Assembly: GCA_051879195.1 (NCBI GenBank)
Contig: JBJELO010000275.1
Location: forward strand, 13,306-77,305
Direction of reading: 5' to 3'
DNA length: 64,000 nt
Source of the DNA: TWA4 sp051879195
GTDB taxonomy: Bacteria; Bacillota; Clostridia; Lachnospirales; Lachnospiraceae
Part shown: piece by piece, positions 42,996-51,144 of the stretch
How positions within the stretch are numbered: position 1 is the first letter of the stretch
Layout of the letters: every line of letters starts with the position of its first letter
Program-made: the position numbers and the translations under genes
Notes under the pieces: generated by a model
The model's input: the letters and a program-made list of their open reading frames with translations, nothing else
Database searches by the model: none
Told to the model about the DNA's origin: nothing

Positions 42996-43927
42996 GAAGC
43001 AACTGCCTGACAACTGTGAGGTTCGGCATTCTTGCATGTCTGTGATTCCTGACAATTATAATTGTCAATCATACGTATGGGATGGAGCTGCTGTTTGGCC
43101 CTGCGAAGATTCTCATACCCCATATCTTCTTCACGATTAATCCATATCGCTTCAGGGAAATTATGACACAGGAACTCTTTGAAAACAGCTACATACAGGC
43201 CTCTGATTTCTGCATTGGCTTTCTCTATGTGGATCTCAACACCGTCTTTTCCGAGTGCAGAACCGATGATAAACGCTTCCATCCGTCCATCGATGTAAAT
43301 ACATCCTCCTTTAAAATCAAGCCGTGAAAAGTTCTTCAGCAGATCCATGATTCCTTTATGTTCAGAACGAAGATCCTCTTCTGTATCATCAGTTTCTTTC
43401 TGCCGTTCCCATCTGGCCAGACAGGCGCGTACTTCATCCAGATTGTCCAGGCAAAGATCCCTGTATTCATAATCAGGGTGTTCGCGAAGGAAAGCATTAA
43501 AATGATTGCGGCGCTTTACCATCTTTCTGCCGGCCAGTGTGCGGTTTTTCTCACAGGAATAAACATATTCGGAATAGTCAGGGCTGAATGAAAATGTAAA
43601 ACGGTCTCCATACTTTTCTTCCATCCAGTTTCTGAACGATTTTTCCACGTAAGACATCATAAAAGGAATCCCTTTCTGCATACTGATGACCTGCATGCGC
43701 TGAACCGCCTGAAGATAGTATTCGGGCCTGCACAACGGCATCATCCAGAAAAATTGTTTCTCATACTGATAAAGCAGAATCAGAAACCGATCGCAGGCTT
43801 CATATTGGATATTGTATGCGTGATTCCACATTATCATAGAGTTAAAATTATAGTTATACCCTTCGTATTCTGTTAATTTTAAATAAGATTCGATCAGATT
43901 CCGGTCGGAAATTGTCAATTGCTTCAT
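42992..43927 (-). CDS. DUF2156 (LPG synthase C-terminal-like) acyltransferase-fold protein
   Basis: A 311-residue DUF2156 protein, related to the soluble domain of lysyl-phosphatidylglycerol synthase (MprF): IESYLKLTEYEGYNYNF, RKMVKRRNHFNAFLREHPDYEY, FKGGCIYIDGRMEAFIIGSAL and AIWINREEDMGYENLRRAK. It has a double GNAT fold but no membrane helices, so it is not MprF. It is coupled to the GNAT gene downstream. Function unknown. Confidence 0.82.
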   Translation of the reverse strand: MKQLTISDRNLIESYLKLTEYEGYNYNFNSMIMWNHAYNIQYEACDRFLILLYQYEKQFFWMMPLCRPEYYLQAVQRMQVISMQKGIPFMMSYVEKSFRNWMEEKYGDRFTFSFSPDYSEYVYSCEKNRTLAGRKMVKRRNHFNAFLREHPDYEYRDLCLDNLDEVRACLARWERQKETDDTEEDLRSEHKGIMDLLKNFSRLDFKGGCIYIDGRMEAFIIGSALGKDGVEIHIEKANAEIRGLYVAVFKEFLCHNFPEAIWINREEDMGYENLRRAKQQLHPIRMIDNYNCQESQTCKNAEPHSCQAVAS

Positions 43928-44204
43928 ATTATAAACTCCTTAATCTGCAAACTCCTTACTGCAGATGAACTACAGTAAATCCATCTTAGACTATTTTAGT
44001 ACAGTTTATAAAAAAAACAAGCCCTTAATCAGGAATTTCCGACAGGGAATTCTGTCACATCTGTACAAAAACGATAATGGATATGCGCATAACCGATAAC
44101 AGGTCCTGAACCGGCCGGAAAGATAGAAAATCTTCTCTACGACCGGTCGGCAGCTGAATAAAGATACAGTCTATGGCAGATAAAAAGGGTATCTCTATTC
44201 AGAT

Positions 44205-44741
44205 CTAATTTTCTTTATCTGCAACTTCCAAAGTATCTCCGGTGACAGGATCACCATAATAAATCAGAAGAAGCTGACCCTCTTTCAGATTATCGCCATG
44301 AATATGGTTCATCTCCCGGATATTCTCTATATAAGTGCGGATATCATCATCGGTAGTCCGGTAACAGGTCTGTGCTATATCCCAGAGTGTATCTCCACGT
44401 TCTACCGTAATCACTTTGTAAGCCAGTTCCTCGTCGCTGCAGACAGTATCTTTCGGAATCGCATGTACTCCGATTGCTCCGAAAACAAAAGTCAGAATAA
44501 CAGCAGCTGCCAACAAAATCAACAGTCTCTTTCTATAATAGGATTTTGCAGTTTTGGACAGCCTGGATTTCCTGACGGACTTTCTGCTGTTCCTGCTTCC
44601 AGAACCTCTCACCGGGCGGCTGTCCGGCCGGCATCCGGAAAAACCGGATGAGCGTCTTTCCAGCATATCCTCATAAACAGGGCTGTATAAACTTCTCTCT
44701 GCCGTGCTGCAGACAGCATCTCCTTCGTATCTCGCTTCCAT
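44205..44741 (-). CDS. LysM-domain cell-division-suppressor-like protein (YneA-type)
   Basis: A 178-residue protein: a basic cytoplasmic N-terminus (RNSRKSVRKSRLSK), one membrane segment (about 70-92, LLILLAAAVILTFVFGAIG) and a C-terminal LysM domain (YKVITVERGDTLWDIAQ ... EGQLLLIYYG). The architecture and place beside lexA match YneA-type SOS division inhibitors. The promoter TTGACA-17-TATAAT holds a LexA box in its spacer and a perfect GAAC-N4-GTTC near the start site, so damage induction is expected. Direct effect on division is inferred. The gap 43928-44204 holds an imperfect hairpin at about 44110-44150 and no gene. Confidence 0.82.
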   Translation of the reverse strand: MEARYEGDAVCSTAERSLYSPVYEDMLERRSSGFSGCRPDSRPVRGSGSRNSRKSVRKSRLSKTAKSYYRKRLLILLAAAVILTFVFGAIGVHAIPKDTVCSDEELAYKVITVERGDTLWDIAQTCYRTTDDDIRTYIENIREMNHIHGDNLKEGQLLLIYYGDPVTGDTLEVADKEN

Positions 44742-44794
44742 AATAATCCTCCTGCGTATCTGCGTGTATCACTTGAAATTACAGTTAAATAAGC

Positions 44795-44924
44795 AAACAT
44801 ATGTTGTGAACAGCTGTTCTTTTCTTTTCGTAACTGCATTATAATATACAAACATGAGTTTGTCAACAGATTTTTACGAACATTTGTTTTTTATTTTGCT
44901 TGCATTTTATTCGAACATGTGTTA
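44795..44924. promoter_or_regulatory. Five LexA-like boxes in the divergent SOS region
   Basis: Boxes of the form GAAC-N4-GTTC or close: 44795-44806 (AAAC-ATAT-GTTG), 44808-44819 (GAAC-AGCT-GTTC, perfect), 44850-44861 (AAAC-ATGA-GTTT within a 16-bp palindrome), 44878-44889 (GAAC-ATTT-GTTT) and 44913-44924 (GAAC-ATGT-GTTA). Two sit inside promoter spacers. The Gram-positive LexA consensus CGAAC-N4-GTTCG supports the call. Confidence 0.85.
44838..44866 (-). promoter_or_regulatory. Promoter of the LysM gene
   Basis: TTGACA (44866-44861), 17-bp spacer, TATAAT (44843-44838), consensus at both hexamers. A LexA-like box fills the spacer. Confidence 0.85.
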
Positions 44925-44928
44925 TGAT
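44900..44928 (+). promoter_or_regulatory. Promoter of lexA
   Basis: TTGCAT (44900-44905), 17-bp spacer, TATGAT (44923-44928); the LexA-like box at 44913 overlaps spacer and -10, indicating autorepression. Confidence 0.8.
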
Positions 44929-45011
44929 TTATGTAAATAAACGTGACTGTATACAACAACTTACGGTTACTTTAAGACAAAAGCACCCTGTGATTATAAG
45001 GAGGTTATTAT

Positions 45012-45650
45012 ATGGCAAAAGGCAAGATTTCAGCGAAGCAACAGGAGATTCTGGATTTCATTAAGTCTGAGATTATCAACCGTGGTTATCCGCCGGCTGT
45101 GCGGGATATCTGTGAAGCTGTTCATCTGAAGTCCACGTCATCGGTTCACTCTCATCTGGAGACACTGGAGAAGAACGGATATATCCGTAAGGATCCCACC
45201 AAGCCCCGTGCAATTGAGATTCTTGACGATGAGTTTAATTTAAGCCGCAAAGAGATGGTCAATATCCCGGTTGTCGGTACAGTAGCAGCCGGTATCCCCA
45301 TTCTGGCCACTGAGAACATTGAAACCTACGTTCCCATGCCCACTGAGATGCTTCCCAATGCATCCAACCATAAGTTTTTTATTCTGAATGTAAAAGGTGA
45401 CAGTATGATCAACTGCGGTATTCTGAACGGGGATCAGATTATTGTGGAGCAGCAGGAAACTGCAGCCAACGGCGAGATTATTGTGGCTCTGGTTGATGAT
45501 TCCGCCACAGTGAAACGTTTTTACAGAGAAGAGGACTGCATCCGTCTGCAGCCGGAGAATGATACGATGGATCCTATTATTATTCCTTCCGATACAGACG
45601 TTTCCATCCTCGGCAAGGTGATCGGACTGATGCGTATGAATATCTGCTGA
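45012..45650 (+). CDS. lexA: LexA repressor
   Basis: A 212-residue LexA. The N-terminal winged HTH (about 1-70) has GYPPAVRDICEAVHLKSTSS; the self-cleavage site is Ala93-Gly94 in VGTVAAGIPIL; the catalytic dyad is Ser131 in VKGDSMINCG and Lys168 in ATVKRF. It represses SOS genes until RecA filaments trigger cleavage. AAGGAGG precedes the ATG. LexA-like boxes upstream imply control of itself and of the divergent LysM gene. Confidence 0.96.
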   Translation: MAKGKISAKQQEILDFIKSEIINRGYPPAVRDICEAVHLKSTSSVHSHLETLEKNGYIRKDPTKPRAIEILDDEFNLSRKEMVNIPVVGTVAAGIPILATENIETYVPMPTEMLPNASNHKFFILNVKGDSMINCGILNGDQIIVEQQETAANGEIIVALVDDSATVKRFYREEDCIRLQPENDTMDPIIIPSDTDVSILGKVIGLMRMNIC

Positions 45651-45715
45651 TATCCGAAGTTATGCGGAACTTCCAACGGAATCATCACATATTATTGTAT
45701 GTTATCGGATCAACA

Positions 45716-45834
45716 AAAAGGCCTGCAGATTATCCTGAATGACATGCTCCCTTTCAGGCAGACAAGCAAAATAATAAAAAGCTTGTTGCCTGAAAGTGTG
45801 GAACTACTCAATGTGATAACCGCAGGCCTTTATT
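45716..45834 (+). repeat. 119-bp imperfect palindrome downstream of lexA
   Basis: Outer arms AAAGGCCTGC/GCAGGCCTTT with GATTATC/GATAACC, a looser middle, and an inner stem CTTTCAGGC..ACAAGC/GCTTGT.GCCTGAAAG around an A-rich loop of 13 bases. TTTATTTTTATT follows. It could be a large terminator, a small structured RNA or a MITE-like element. I see no real gene in 45651-45870. Confidence 0.7.
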
Positions 45835-45870
45835 TTTATTACTGTGTTTTACCGTTTTTGTCCGGTATGA

Positions 45871-46233
45871 TTACTTTTCCTGACGGAATTCATCGGTATT
45901 GATGAATTTTCCGTCTCTCCAGATTCTTTCCAGGTCATAGAAACGTCTGTCTTCCTGGTAGAATACATGGATTACTACATCGTGATAGTCAAGGAGAATC
46001 CAGCGGGCGCTCTGGTAGCCTTCTACCTGGCGCAGATCATACCCTGCTTTGCCCATTTTTTCCATGACATTATCCGCAATCGCCTGTACCTGATTGGCAT
46101 TGTTGCCGGCTGCGATGATAAAGTAGTCTGCGACTACCGACACCTGAGAGATATCAATAACACTGATATCCACAGCGAGCTTTTCATCGAGTGCGCTGAA
46201 TGCGGTCTGAACCATATCTCTGCTTGTACTCAT
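45871..46233 (-). CDS. rsfS: Ribosomal silencing factor RsfS
   Basis: A 120-residue RsfS: ALDEKLAVDISVIDISQVSV, DYFIIAAGNNANQVQAIADN and WILLDYHDVVIHVFYQEDRRFYDLERIW. It binds uL14 on the large subunit and blocks joining of subunits when nutrients are low. GGAGG precedes the ATG at 46233. It follows yqeK, as usual in Firmicutes, but after 209 bases holding a dispersed repeat and a palindrome, so it may have its own promoter. Confidence 0.94.
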   Translation of the reverse strand: MSTSRDMVQTAFSALDEKLAVDISVIDISQVSVVADYFIIAAGNNANQVQAIADNVMEKMGKAGYDLRQVEGYQSARWILLDYHDVVIHVFYQEDRRFYDLERIWRDGKFINTDEFRQEK

Positions 46234-46324
46234 AGGCACCTCCGTTATTCGTCTGCAGCATTTATCCGGAAAATCCGGAATCATTGCGCTGTTGTCGTTT
46301 TATACAGATACTGTCCGAAGCCAG

Positions 46325-46358
46325 GCAGTGTTTCCGAGACTGACTCTGACAGTTACCG
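46325..46358 (+). repeat. Dispersed 34-nt repeat, copy B
   Basis: GCAGTGTTTCCGAGACTGAC followed by TCTGACAGTTACCG, nearly the same as 35569-35602. Contains ACTG..CAGT inverted segments. Confidence 0.6.
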
Positions 46359-46383
46359 GATGTTATAGTTTTTGTCTGAAATT

Positions 46384-46415
46384 CCAGCAGCAGTTCAGAA
46401 CTGAACTGCTGCTGG
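46384..46415. terminator. Perfect 15-bp inverted repeat between yqeK and rsfS
   Basis: CCAGCAGCAGTTCAG-AA-CTGAACTGCTGCTGG is a perfect stem with a two-base gap. Lying 27 bases past the yqeK stop, it may end that transcript, though no T-run follows on the minus strand. Confidence 0.55.
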
Positions 46416-46442
46416 AGTTGGTATCATCAATAACATAGATGA

Positions 46443-47054
46443 TTATGAAAGCCATTCCGTTTCCGGTCTCCGGCTTCTTACATTGTGATATCGCTCATAG
46501 AATCTGCATGCTTCTTTCGTCTGATTGTCGATGGAAGCACCGGTTTGATCCAGATATTCAAGAATTCCGGTCATGATTTCCACCAGGGCTTCATCCAGAT
46601 CGATGAAAGCAAGCCTGCGCATGTGCTCAAGATTGGCCGCTTTACATCTTCGCGGTTCAATATAGTCTGCAATGTAAAGGATCTTCTCAAGCATCGACAT
46701 ATCAGGACGCCCTGTCGTATGATATTCAATAGCGGACAGGATTTCCGGGTCGCTGATGCCGTACTTATGTGCTGCCATATAACTGCCGTATCGGGCATGC
46801 AGCAATACTTTATTCTTCTCTTCGTCTGCTGTTACTTCCAGTCCCTTTTCCAGACATTTTTCATAGATTACCTGATTATCAAACTGTCTGGCACAGTCAT
46901 GAAGCAGACCGGCAAGTTCTGCCCGGTCAAGATCATAACCGTACCGCATGGCCAGTGCAGCTGCCGTATAAGAAACGCTCAATGAATGTTCATATCGATC
47001 GGGAGTCAGTTTTTTCTTAAGTCTTTTTCGAATCACAGGAATTCTCTCATCCAT
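46443..47054 (-). CDS. yqeK: YqeK-type HD-domain Ap4A hydrolase
   Basis: A 203-residue HD phosphohydrolase: RYEHSLSVSYTAAALA and AGLLHDCARQF give the H..HD metal ligands, with the distal His in LLHARYGSYMAA and HTTGRPDMS. YqeK members cleave diadenosine tetraphosphate symmetrically to ADP. GGAGG precedes the ATG. It follows nadD in the obgE-yhbY-nadD-yqeK series. Confidence 0.92.
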   Translation of the reverse strand: MDERIPVIRKRLKKKLTPDRYEHSLSVSYTAAALAMRYGYDLDRAELAGLLHDCARQFDNQVIYEKCLEKGLEVTADEEKNKVLLHARYGSYMAAHKYGISDPEILSAIEYHTTGRPDMSMLEKILYIADYIEPRRCKAANLEHMRRLAFIDLDEALVEIMTGILEYLDQTGASIDNQTKEACRFYERYHNVRSRRPETEWLS

Positions 47055-47095
47055 ATTGGTACCTCCACGGAAATAGATTCTGCAGGTATGCCGAA

Positions 47096-47725
47096 TCAGC
47101 GGCCTGCGGACTGATCAGAAGAGCTTACATACAGATTATGCTCTTTGATATAGGCCTCCACGTCATCTGTCACATAATAATGAATGGAAAAGCCATCACG
47201 CACATTTTTCCGGATCCAGTTGCTGGAAATTGCCACATTGGGCAGATGAAGAAGTCCAATGGAAGCCTGAAATTTCTGTTCCAGATCGTTGATCTTCTGT
47301 TCCATATCTGCCAGAACCAGATTACCCCGGGCAGCGGCCAGAATAGTTGCCCTGGAAAAGATTTCCTGTGGTTCATGCCACTGATCCATATAATCAAGGG
47401 AATCGGCTCCTACAATAAAATAATAGGAAGCTTCCGGATCCTGAGCGCAAAAATGAGCAAGCGTATCAGAAGTATAGGAGTAACAGGGATTCTGTATTTC
47501 AAAATCCGAAAAAACAAATTCCGGATGAAACCGGATTGCCAGTTTTACCATATCGGCACGGTAAGCAGCATCCAGCACGTCATCTCCTGCCTTATGCGGC
47601 GGATTGCCGTTGGGCAGAAAAATCACCCGATCCAGATGATATTCTTCATAAGCACGCTGGGCGATCATCAGATGTCCAATATGAATGGGATTGAATGTAC
47701 CTCCCATAATGCCGATTTTTTTCAT
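47096..47725 (-). CDS. nadD: Nicotinate-nucleotide adenylyltransferase
   Basis: A 209-residue NadD: IMGGTFNPIHIGHL with the HxGH motif, FLPNGNPPHK, FIVGADSLDYMDQWHEP and the ISSNWIRKNV signature near the C-terminus. It adenylates nicotinate mononucleotide in NAD synthesis. AGGAGG precedes the ATG. Convergent lesions none; the order obgE-yhbY-nadD-yqeK is standard. Confidence 0.95.
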   Translation of the reverse strand: MKKIGIMGGTFNPIHIGHLMIAQRAYEEYHLDRVIFLPNGNPPHKAGDDVLDAAYRADMVKLAIRFHPEFVFSDFEIQNPCYSYTSDTLAHFCAQDPEASYYFIVGADSLDYMDQWHEPQEIFSRATILAAARGNLVLADMEQKINDLEQKFQASIGLLHLPNVAISSNWIRKNVRDGFSIHYYVTDDVEAYIKEHNLYVSSSDQSAGR

Positions 47726-47770
47726 GAACTGCCTCCTGACTCATTTCTGATCGATTGTCTGTCGGTAAAT

Positions 47771-48061
47771 TTACTTTTCAGGTAGATATTTGCTGTTTTT
47801 CTTTGCCTGGCGGAACAGGACGATTTTTTTGCCGATAACCTGTACAACCTGGGAACGGGTACGTCCCGCAAGCATCTCCGCAATATCTCTCGGATCATCT
47901 ACACAGTTCTGAAGAACGCTGATTTTGATCAGCTCTCTTGCTTCCAGCGCTTCATCCACTGCAGCTGTTACTTCGGGTGTCAGGCAGGATTTTCCAATCT
48001 GAAGGACAGGATCCATAGTCATGGCCTGACCTTTTAAATAAGCTCTGTATTTTGTTGTCAT
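47771..48061 (-). CDS. yhbY: YhbY-family RNA-binding protein
   Basis: A 96-residue CRM-domain protein: LKGQAMTMDPVLQIGKSCLT, ELIKISVLQN and RSQVVQVIGKKIVLFR with the KK/GxxG-like loop. Such proteins bind pre-50S particles. The ATG at 48061 is preferred (GGAG six bases upstream); the frame begins four codons earlier. It lies between obgE and nadD. Confidence 0.92.
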   Translation of the reverse strand: MTTKYRAYLKGQAMTMDPVLQIGKSCLTPEVTAAVDEALEARELIKISVLQNCVDDPRDIAEMLAGRTRSQVVQVIGKKIVLFRQAKKNSKYLPEK

Positions 48062-48109
48062 ATCAATCTCCATCTTAACTGTTCAGAAGCAGATTTTCAA
48101 CAGCTTCCT

Positions 48110-49393
48110 CTATTTATAATAATCAAATTCAAGTTCATAAAGCTGCACGGTGTCGCCGTCCTGAATGCCGAGTTCTTCCAGTTCTTTTAATATACCGGTA
48201 TCTTTCAGGAATCTCTGGAAGAAAGCGAATCCCTTCTCGGAATCCAGATTGGTATAGCCAAGCATCTTTTCAACCCGGGGACCTTCCACGGTGTACAGGC
48301 CATCTTTCACTTTGCTGACAGTAAAAGGCAGTGTTACATCGTCAGGATAATCCACTTCAAATTCTTTTTCGAAAATAACAGGTTCCGGATCAAGATTCTG
48401 TAAAATTTCGTAAACATGAGACAGCAGCTCTTTCAGTCCTTTTCCGCTGACTGCAGAAATGGGGAAAACCGGAATTCCCTGAGGTTCGAATATCTCTTTC
48501 AGGCGATTTACAGAGCTGTCATCCACATCATAAATAGCATCAATCTTATTGGCTGCAATGACCTGAGGACGTTCAAGCAGTTTCGGATCGTAGGCTTCCA
48601 GTTCCTGATTAATGGTCCTGATATCCTCAATCGGATCCCGCCCTTCTACTGAAGCGGCATCTACCACATGAATGAATACTTTGGTTCTTTCAATATGCTT
48701 TAAAAAAGCATGTCCAAGGCCGATACCCTGGGAAGCGCCTTCAATCAGGCCGGGAATATCGGCAATTACAAAGCTGTTTCCCCCTCCCATATCGACAACA
48801 CCCAGTTCCGGATTCAGAGTTGTAAAATGATAATTACCAATCTTCGGTCTTGCATTGCTCACATGGGAAAGCAGGGTGGATTTACCCACATTGGGAAAGC
48901 CGACCAGCCCCACATCCGCAATCACTTTCAGCTCCAGACGAACCCACAGTTCTCTCCCCGGTTTACCCGGCTGTGCATATTTGGGTACCTGCATCGTTGC
49001 CGTGGCATAATGCATATTGCCCTGTCCTCCGCGGCCGCCTTTCAGGATAATCTCTCTTTTGTTGTCACCTGACATATCGGCAATAACCTTGCCTGTTTCA
49101 TCATCCTTGATGACCGTTCCCGGAGGAACTTTAATAATAAGATCATCTGCATCCGCTCCATGACAGCGGCGCTTGCCGCCCTCCTGGCCATTTTTTGCCA
49201 CGTATTTTCTCACATGCCTGAAATTGGTCAGGGTATTCATACCCTCATCTACAACGAAAATAATGTCGCCGCCCCGGCCGCCGTCTCCACCGTCAGGACC
49301 GCCATTGGGTACATAAAGTTCCCGCCGGAAGCTGACATGTCCATTACCGCCATTGCCGGATTTTATAAATACTCTTGCACTGTCTGCAAACAT
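48110..49393 (-). CDS. obgE: ObgE/CgtA GTPase
   Basis: A 427-residue Obg GTPase. The Gly-rich OBG domain (GGNGHVSFRRE, GGDGGRGGDIIFV) is followed by the G domain (P-loop GFPNVGKSTLL, DIPGLIEGASQG, NKID) and the C-terminal OCT domain. It acts in 50S assembly and stringent-type control. The start at 49393 has GAGGAGG upstream; the frame is open 11 codons further. A terminator separates it from rpmA. Confidence 0.96.
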   Translation of the reverse strand: MFADSARVFIKSGNGGNGHVSFRRELYVPNGGPDGGDGGRGGDIIFVVDEGMNTLTNFRHVRKYVAKNGQEGGKRRCHGADADDLIIKVPPGTVIKDDETGKVIADMSGDNKREIILKGGRGGQGNMHYATATMQVPKYAQPGKPGRELWVRLELKVIADVGLVGFPNVGKSTLLSHVSNARPKIGNYHFTTLNPELGVVDMGGGNSFVIADIPGLIEGASQGIGLGHAFLKHIERTKVFIHVVDAASVEGRDPIEDIRTINQELEAYDPKLLERPQVIAANKIDAIYDVDDSSVNRLKEIFEPQGIPVFPISAVSGKGLKELLSHVYEILQNLDPEPVIFEKEFEVDYPDDVTLPFTVSKVKDGLYTVEGPRVEKMLGYTNLDSEKGFAFFQRFLKDTGILKELEELGIQDGDTVQLYELEFDYYK

Positions 49394-49436
49394 GATTAGT
49401 CCTCCTCGTTGAACGTTATCACACAAGTTTACAAGA

Positions 49437-49462
49437 TAAAAAGCCGACGCGAAAGCGTCGGC
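49437..49462 (-). terminator. Terminator between rpmA and obgE
   Basis: On the minus strand GCCGACGC-TTTC-GCGTCGGC then TTTTTATC, a textbook intrinsic terminator. The 43 bases to obgE hold no clear promoter, so obgE may depend on read-through. Confidence 0.9.
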
Positions 49463-49527
49463 CCTTCAATCACAAATCAATTTAGAAGCAAAACAGCTAA
49501 AACACTGTGCTCTGTGCCAGAAGTCAA

Positions 49528-49818
49528 TTATTCAGCGATTGCTCTGGGATATACGGAACACTGCTTTTTGTCTCTGCCTTTTCTTTCAAACTTAACAACA
49601 CCGTCTACTTTTGCAAACAGAGTGTCATCACTGCCGATACCAACATTAACACCGGGATGAATCTTGGTACCTCTCTGTCTGTAAAGGATGTTGCCTGCTT
49701 TTACGAACTGACCGTCAGCTCTCTTTGCTCCAAGTCTCTTGGATTCAGAATCTCTACCGTTCTTGGTAGAACCAACACCTTTCTTATGAGCAAATAATTG
49801 AAGGTTCATATTTAACAT
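49528..49818 (-). CDS. rpmA: 50S ribosomal protein bL27 with cleavable N-terminus
   Basis: 96 residues with the bL27 pattern KKGVGSTKNGRDSESKRLG and GDDTLFAKVDGVVKFERKG. The first nine to ten residues, MLNMNLQLFA, form the Firmicutes extension that Prp removes before HKKG to expose the tail reaching the peptidyl-transferase centre. The start at 49818 has GGGAGG eight bases upstream. The prp gene lies immediately upstream in the same operon. Confidence 0.96.
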   Translation of the reverse strand: MLNMNLQLFAHKKGVGSTKNGRDSESKRLGAKRADGQFVKAGNILYRQRGTKIHPGVNVGIGSDDTLFAKVDGVVKFERKGRDKKQCSVYPRAIAE

Positions 49819-49821
49819 AGG

Positions 49822-50151
49822 TTACACCTCCCTTGTACGGATTATAATTCTGATATATCTATCCCCGTAGGTATCACGGATGGACTCCAGACCGAGGATA
49901 AATGATTTCAATAATAATTGAGTTTCGGGCGCTTTGTCTGTAACCAGTTTAAATTTCAGATTACCGTCAGACTGTTCAGCAGTGAAACGGTCATCGGTAA
50001 ACTTCTCGATACTGTTAATGGTATTAATGGAAAGTGCTGATACTGCAGCACAGATAATATCACGACCGTATCTGTCAAAACCGGCATGTCCCGAGATACG
50101 GAATCCGAAAATGCGGTCTTCGGAATTCTTATATATTACAGCAGTAATCAA
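49822..50151 (-). CDS. prp: Ribosomal-processing cysteine protease Prp
   Basis: A 109-residue Prp (YsxB): FRISGHAGFDRYGRDIICAAVSAL carries the His and Cys of the catalytic pair, 12 residues apart, with the tail LKSFILGLESIRDTYGDRYI. It cuts the N-terminal extension of bL27. Conventional position between rplU and rpmA, with three-base gaps on both sides. Confidence 0.94.
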   Translation of the reverse strand: MITAVIYKNSEDRIFGFRISGHAGFDRYGRDIICAAVSALSINTINSIEKFTDDRFTAEQSDGNLKFKLVTDKAPETQLLLKSFILGLESIRDTYGDRYIRIIIRTREV

Positions 50152-50153
50152 AA

Positions 50154-50462
50154 TTATTTGTTGATTTTTTCGATCTTAACTTCTGTATAAGCCTGTCTGT
50201 GGCCGTTTTTCTTGTGGTAACCGGATTTTCTCTTGTACTTGTATACAATAACTTTCTTTCCTTTACCTTCGCCCAGAACTGTTGCGGTAACCTTAGCACC
50301 TTCTACTACGGGGCAGCCAACGGTTAACTCGCCGTCACTTACAGCCAGAACCTGATCAAACTCATATGTTTCGCCAGCAGCTACGCCCAGTTTTTCAATG
50401 CGGATCACGTCGCCTTCGCTGACTTTGTACTGTTTACCACCTGTGGCAATAATTGCGTACAT
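50154..50462 (-). CDS. rplU: 50S ribosomal protein bL21
   Basis: 102 residues: MYAIIATGGKQYKVSEGDVI at the start and KKVIVYKYKRKSGYHKKNGHRQAYTEVKI at the end. It binds 23S rRNA in the large subunit. AAAGGAGG precedes the ATG. First gene of the rplU-prp-rpmA operon, behind a structured leader. Confidence 0.96.
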   Translation of the reverse strand: MYAIIATGGKQYKVSEGDVIRIEKLGVAAGETYEFDQVLAVSDGELTVGCPVVEGAKVTATVLGEGKGKKVIVYKYKRKSGYHKKNGHRQAYTEVKIEKINK

Positions 50463-50501
50463 GTGCTTACCTCCTTTAAATACAAACTCGCCAACTTCGG
50501 T

Positions 50502-50595
50502 GTCCGATGCATCTCTGCTCTGAAGAAAACAGCTTAATATTAATTCTGCTTTCTATCTTCAATCGGACTTCAACCTCATTGTGCGGCACACAATG
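50502..50595 (-). promoter_or_regulatory. Structured leader of rplU, L21-leader-like
   Basis: In transcript order: hairpin CATTGTG-TGCCG-CACAATG (50595-50577); a long stem closed by GTCCGAT (50568-50562) and ATCGGAC (50508-50502) with inner AGAAAGCAG/CTGTTTTCT. Its place 39 bases before the rplU ATG fits the autoregulatory L21 leader known from Firmicutes, though I cannot confirm the family. Confidence 0.6.
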
Positions 50596-50661
50596 AATAT
50601 ATTACCACACGGAAATCAGGATGTCAACCGGATTTTCAATATTTTTCATCCGATGGGGAAG

Positions 50662-51129
50662 TTACCCCAGATTGCGGATTTTGAAATCCTTTTCTGCTTC
50701 CCGGCGCTGATCTTTTTTAGCAATATCCTGCCGCTTGTCGTACAGTTTCTTACCTTTTGCCAGTCCGACCTCCACTTTGGCCAGACTGCCGATAAAGTAA
50801 ACCTTCAGAGGAACCAGGGTGTAGCCCTTTTCAGCAATCTGCCCCACCAGCTTGCTGATCTGTCTGCGGTGTAAAAGCAGTTTCCTTACCCGCAGAGGAT
50901 CTTTGTTGAAAATGTTGCCCTTTTCATAGGGACTGATATGCATTCCGTAGATAAATACTTCTCCTTTTTCAATTCTGATAAAAGATTCCTTGATACTGCA
51001 TCTTCCCATGCGGAGCGATTTAACCTCCGTTCCCGACAGAGCAATCCCGGCTTCATAGGTGTCTTCTATAAAATAATCATGGTAAGCTTTTTTATTGTTG
51101 GCTACCAGTTTGTAGCTGTCTTTGGACAT
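50662..51129 (-). CDS. smpB: SsrA-binding protein SmpB
   Basis: A 155-residue SmpB: NNKKAYHDYFIEDTYEAGIAL, GTEVKSLRMGRCSIKESF and AKGKKLYDKRQDIAKKDQRRE with the C-terminal basic helix. It delivers tmRNA to stalled ribosomes. The ATG at 51129 is chosen over a GTG nine bases upstream, which lies too close to the GAGAGG site. It follows rnr, its usual partner. The tmRNA gene was not found next to it. Confidence 0.95.
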   Translation of the reverse strand: MSKDSYKLVANNKKAYHDYFIEDTYEAGIALSGTEVKSLRMGRCSIKESFIRIEKGEVFIYGMHISPYEKGNIFNKDPLRVRKLLLHRRQISKLVGQIAEKGYTLVPLKVYFIGSLAKVEVGLAKGKKLYDKRQDIAKKDQRREAEKDFKIRNLG

Positions 51130-51144
51130 AATATTCACATCCTC

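Noticed and set aside
45699..45902. 67-codon open frame on the plus strand after lexA
   Set aside because: It lies across the large palindrome, has no ribosome site, and overlaps the rsfS 3' end.
50463..50661. tmRNA gene next to smpB
   Set aside because: The gap is under 200 bases and is filled by the rplU leader; no tag-peptide frame or tRNA-like ends were seen.
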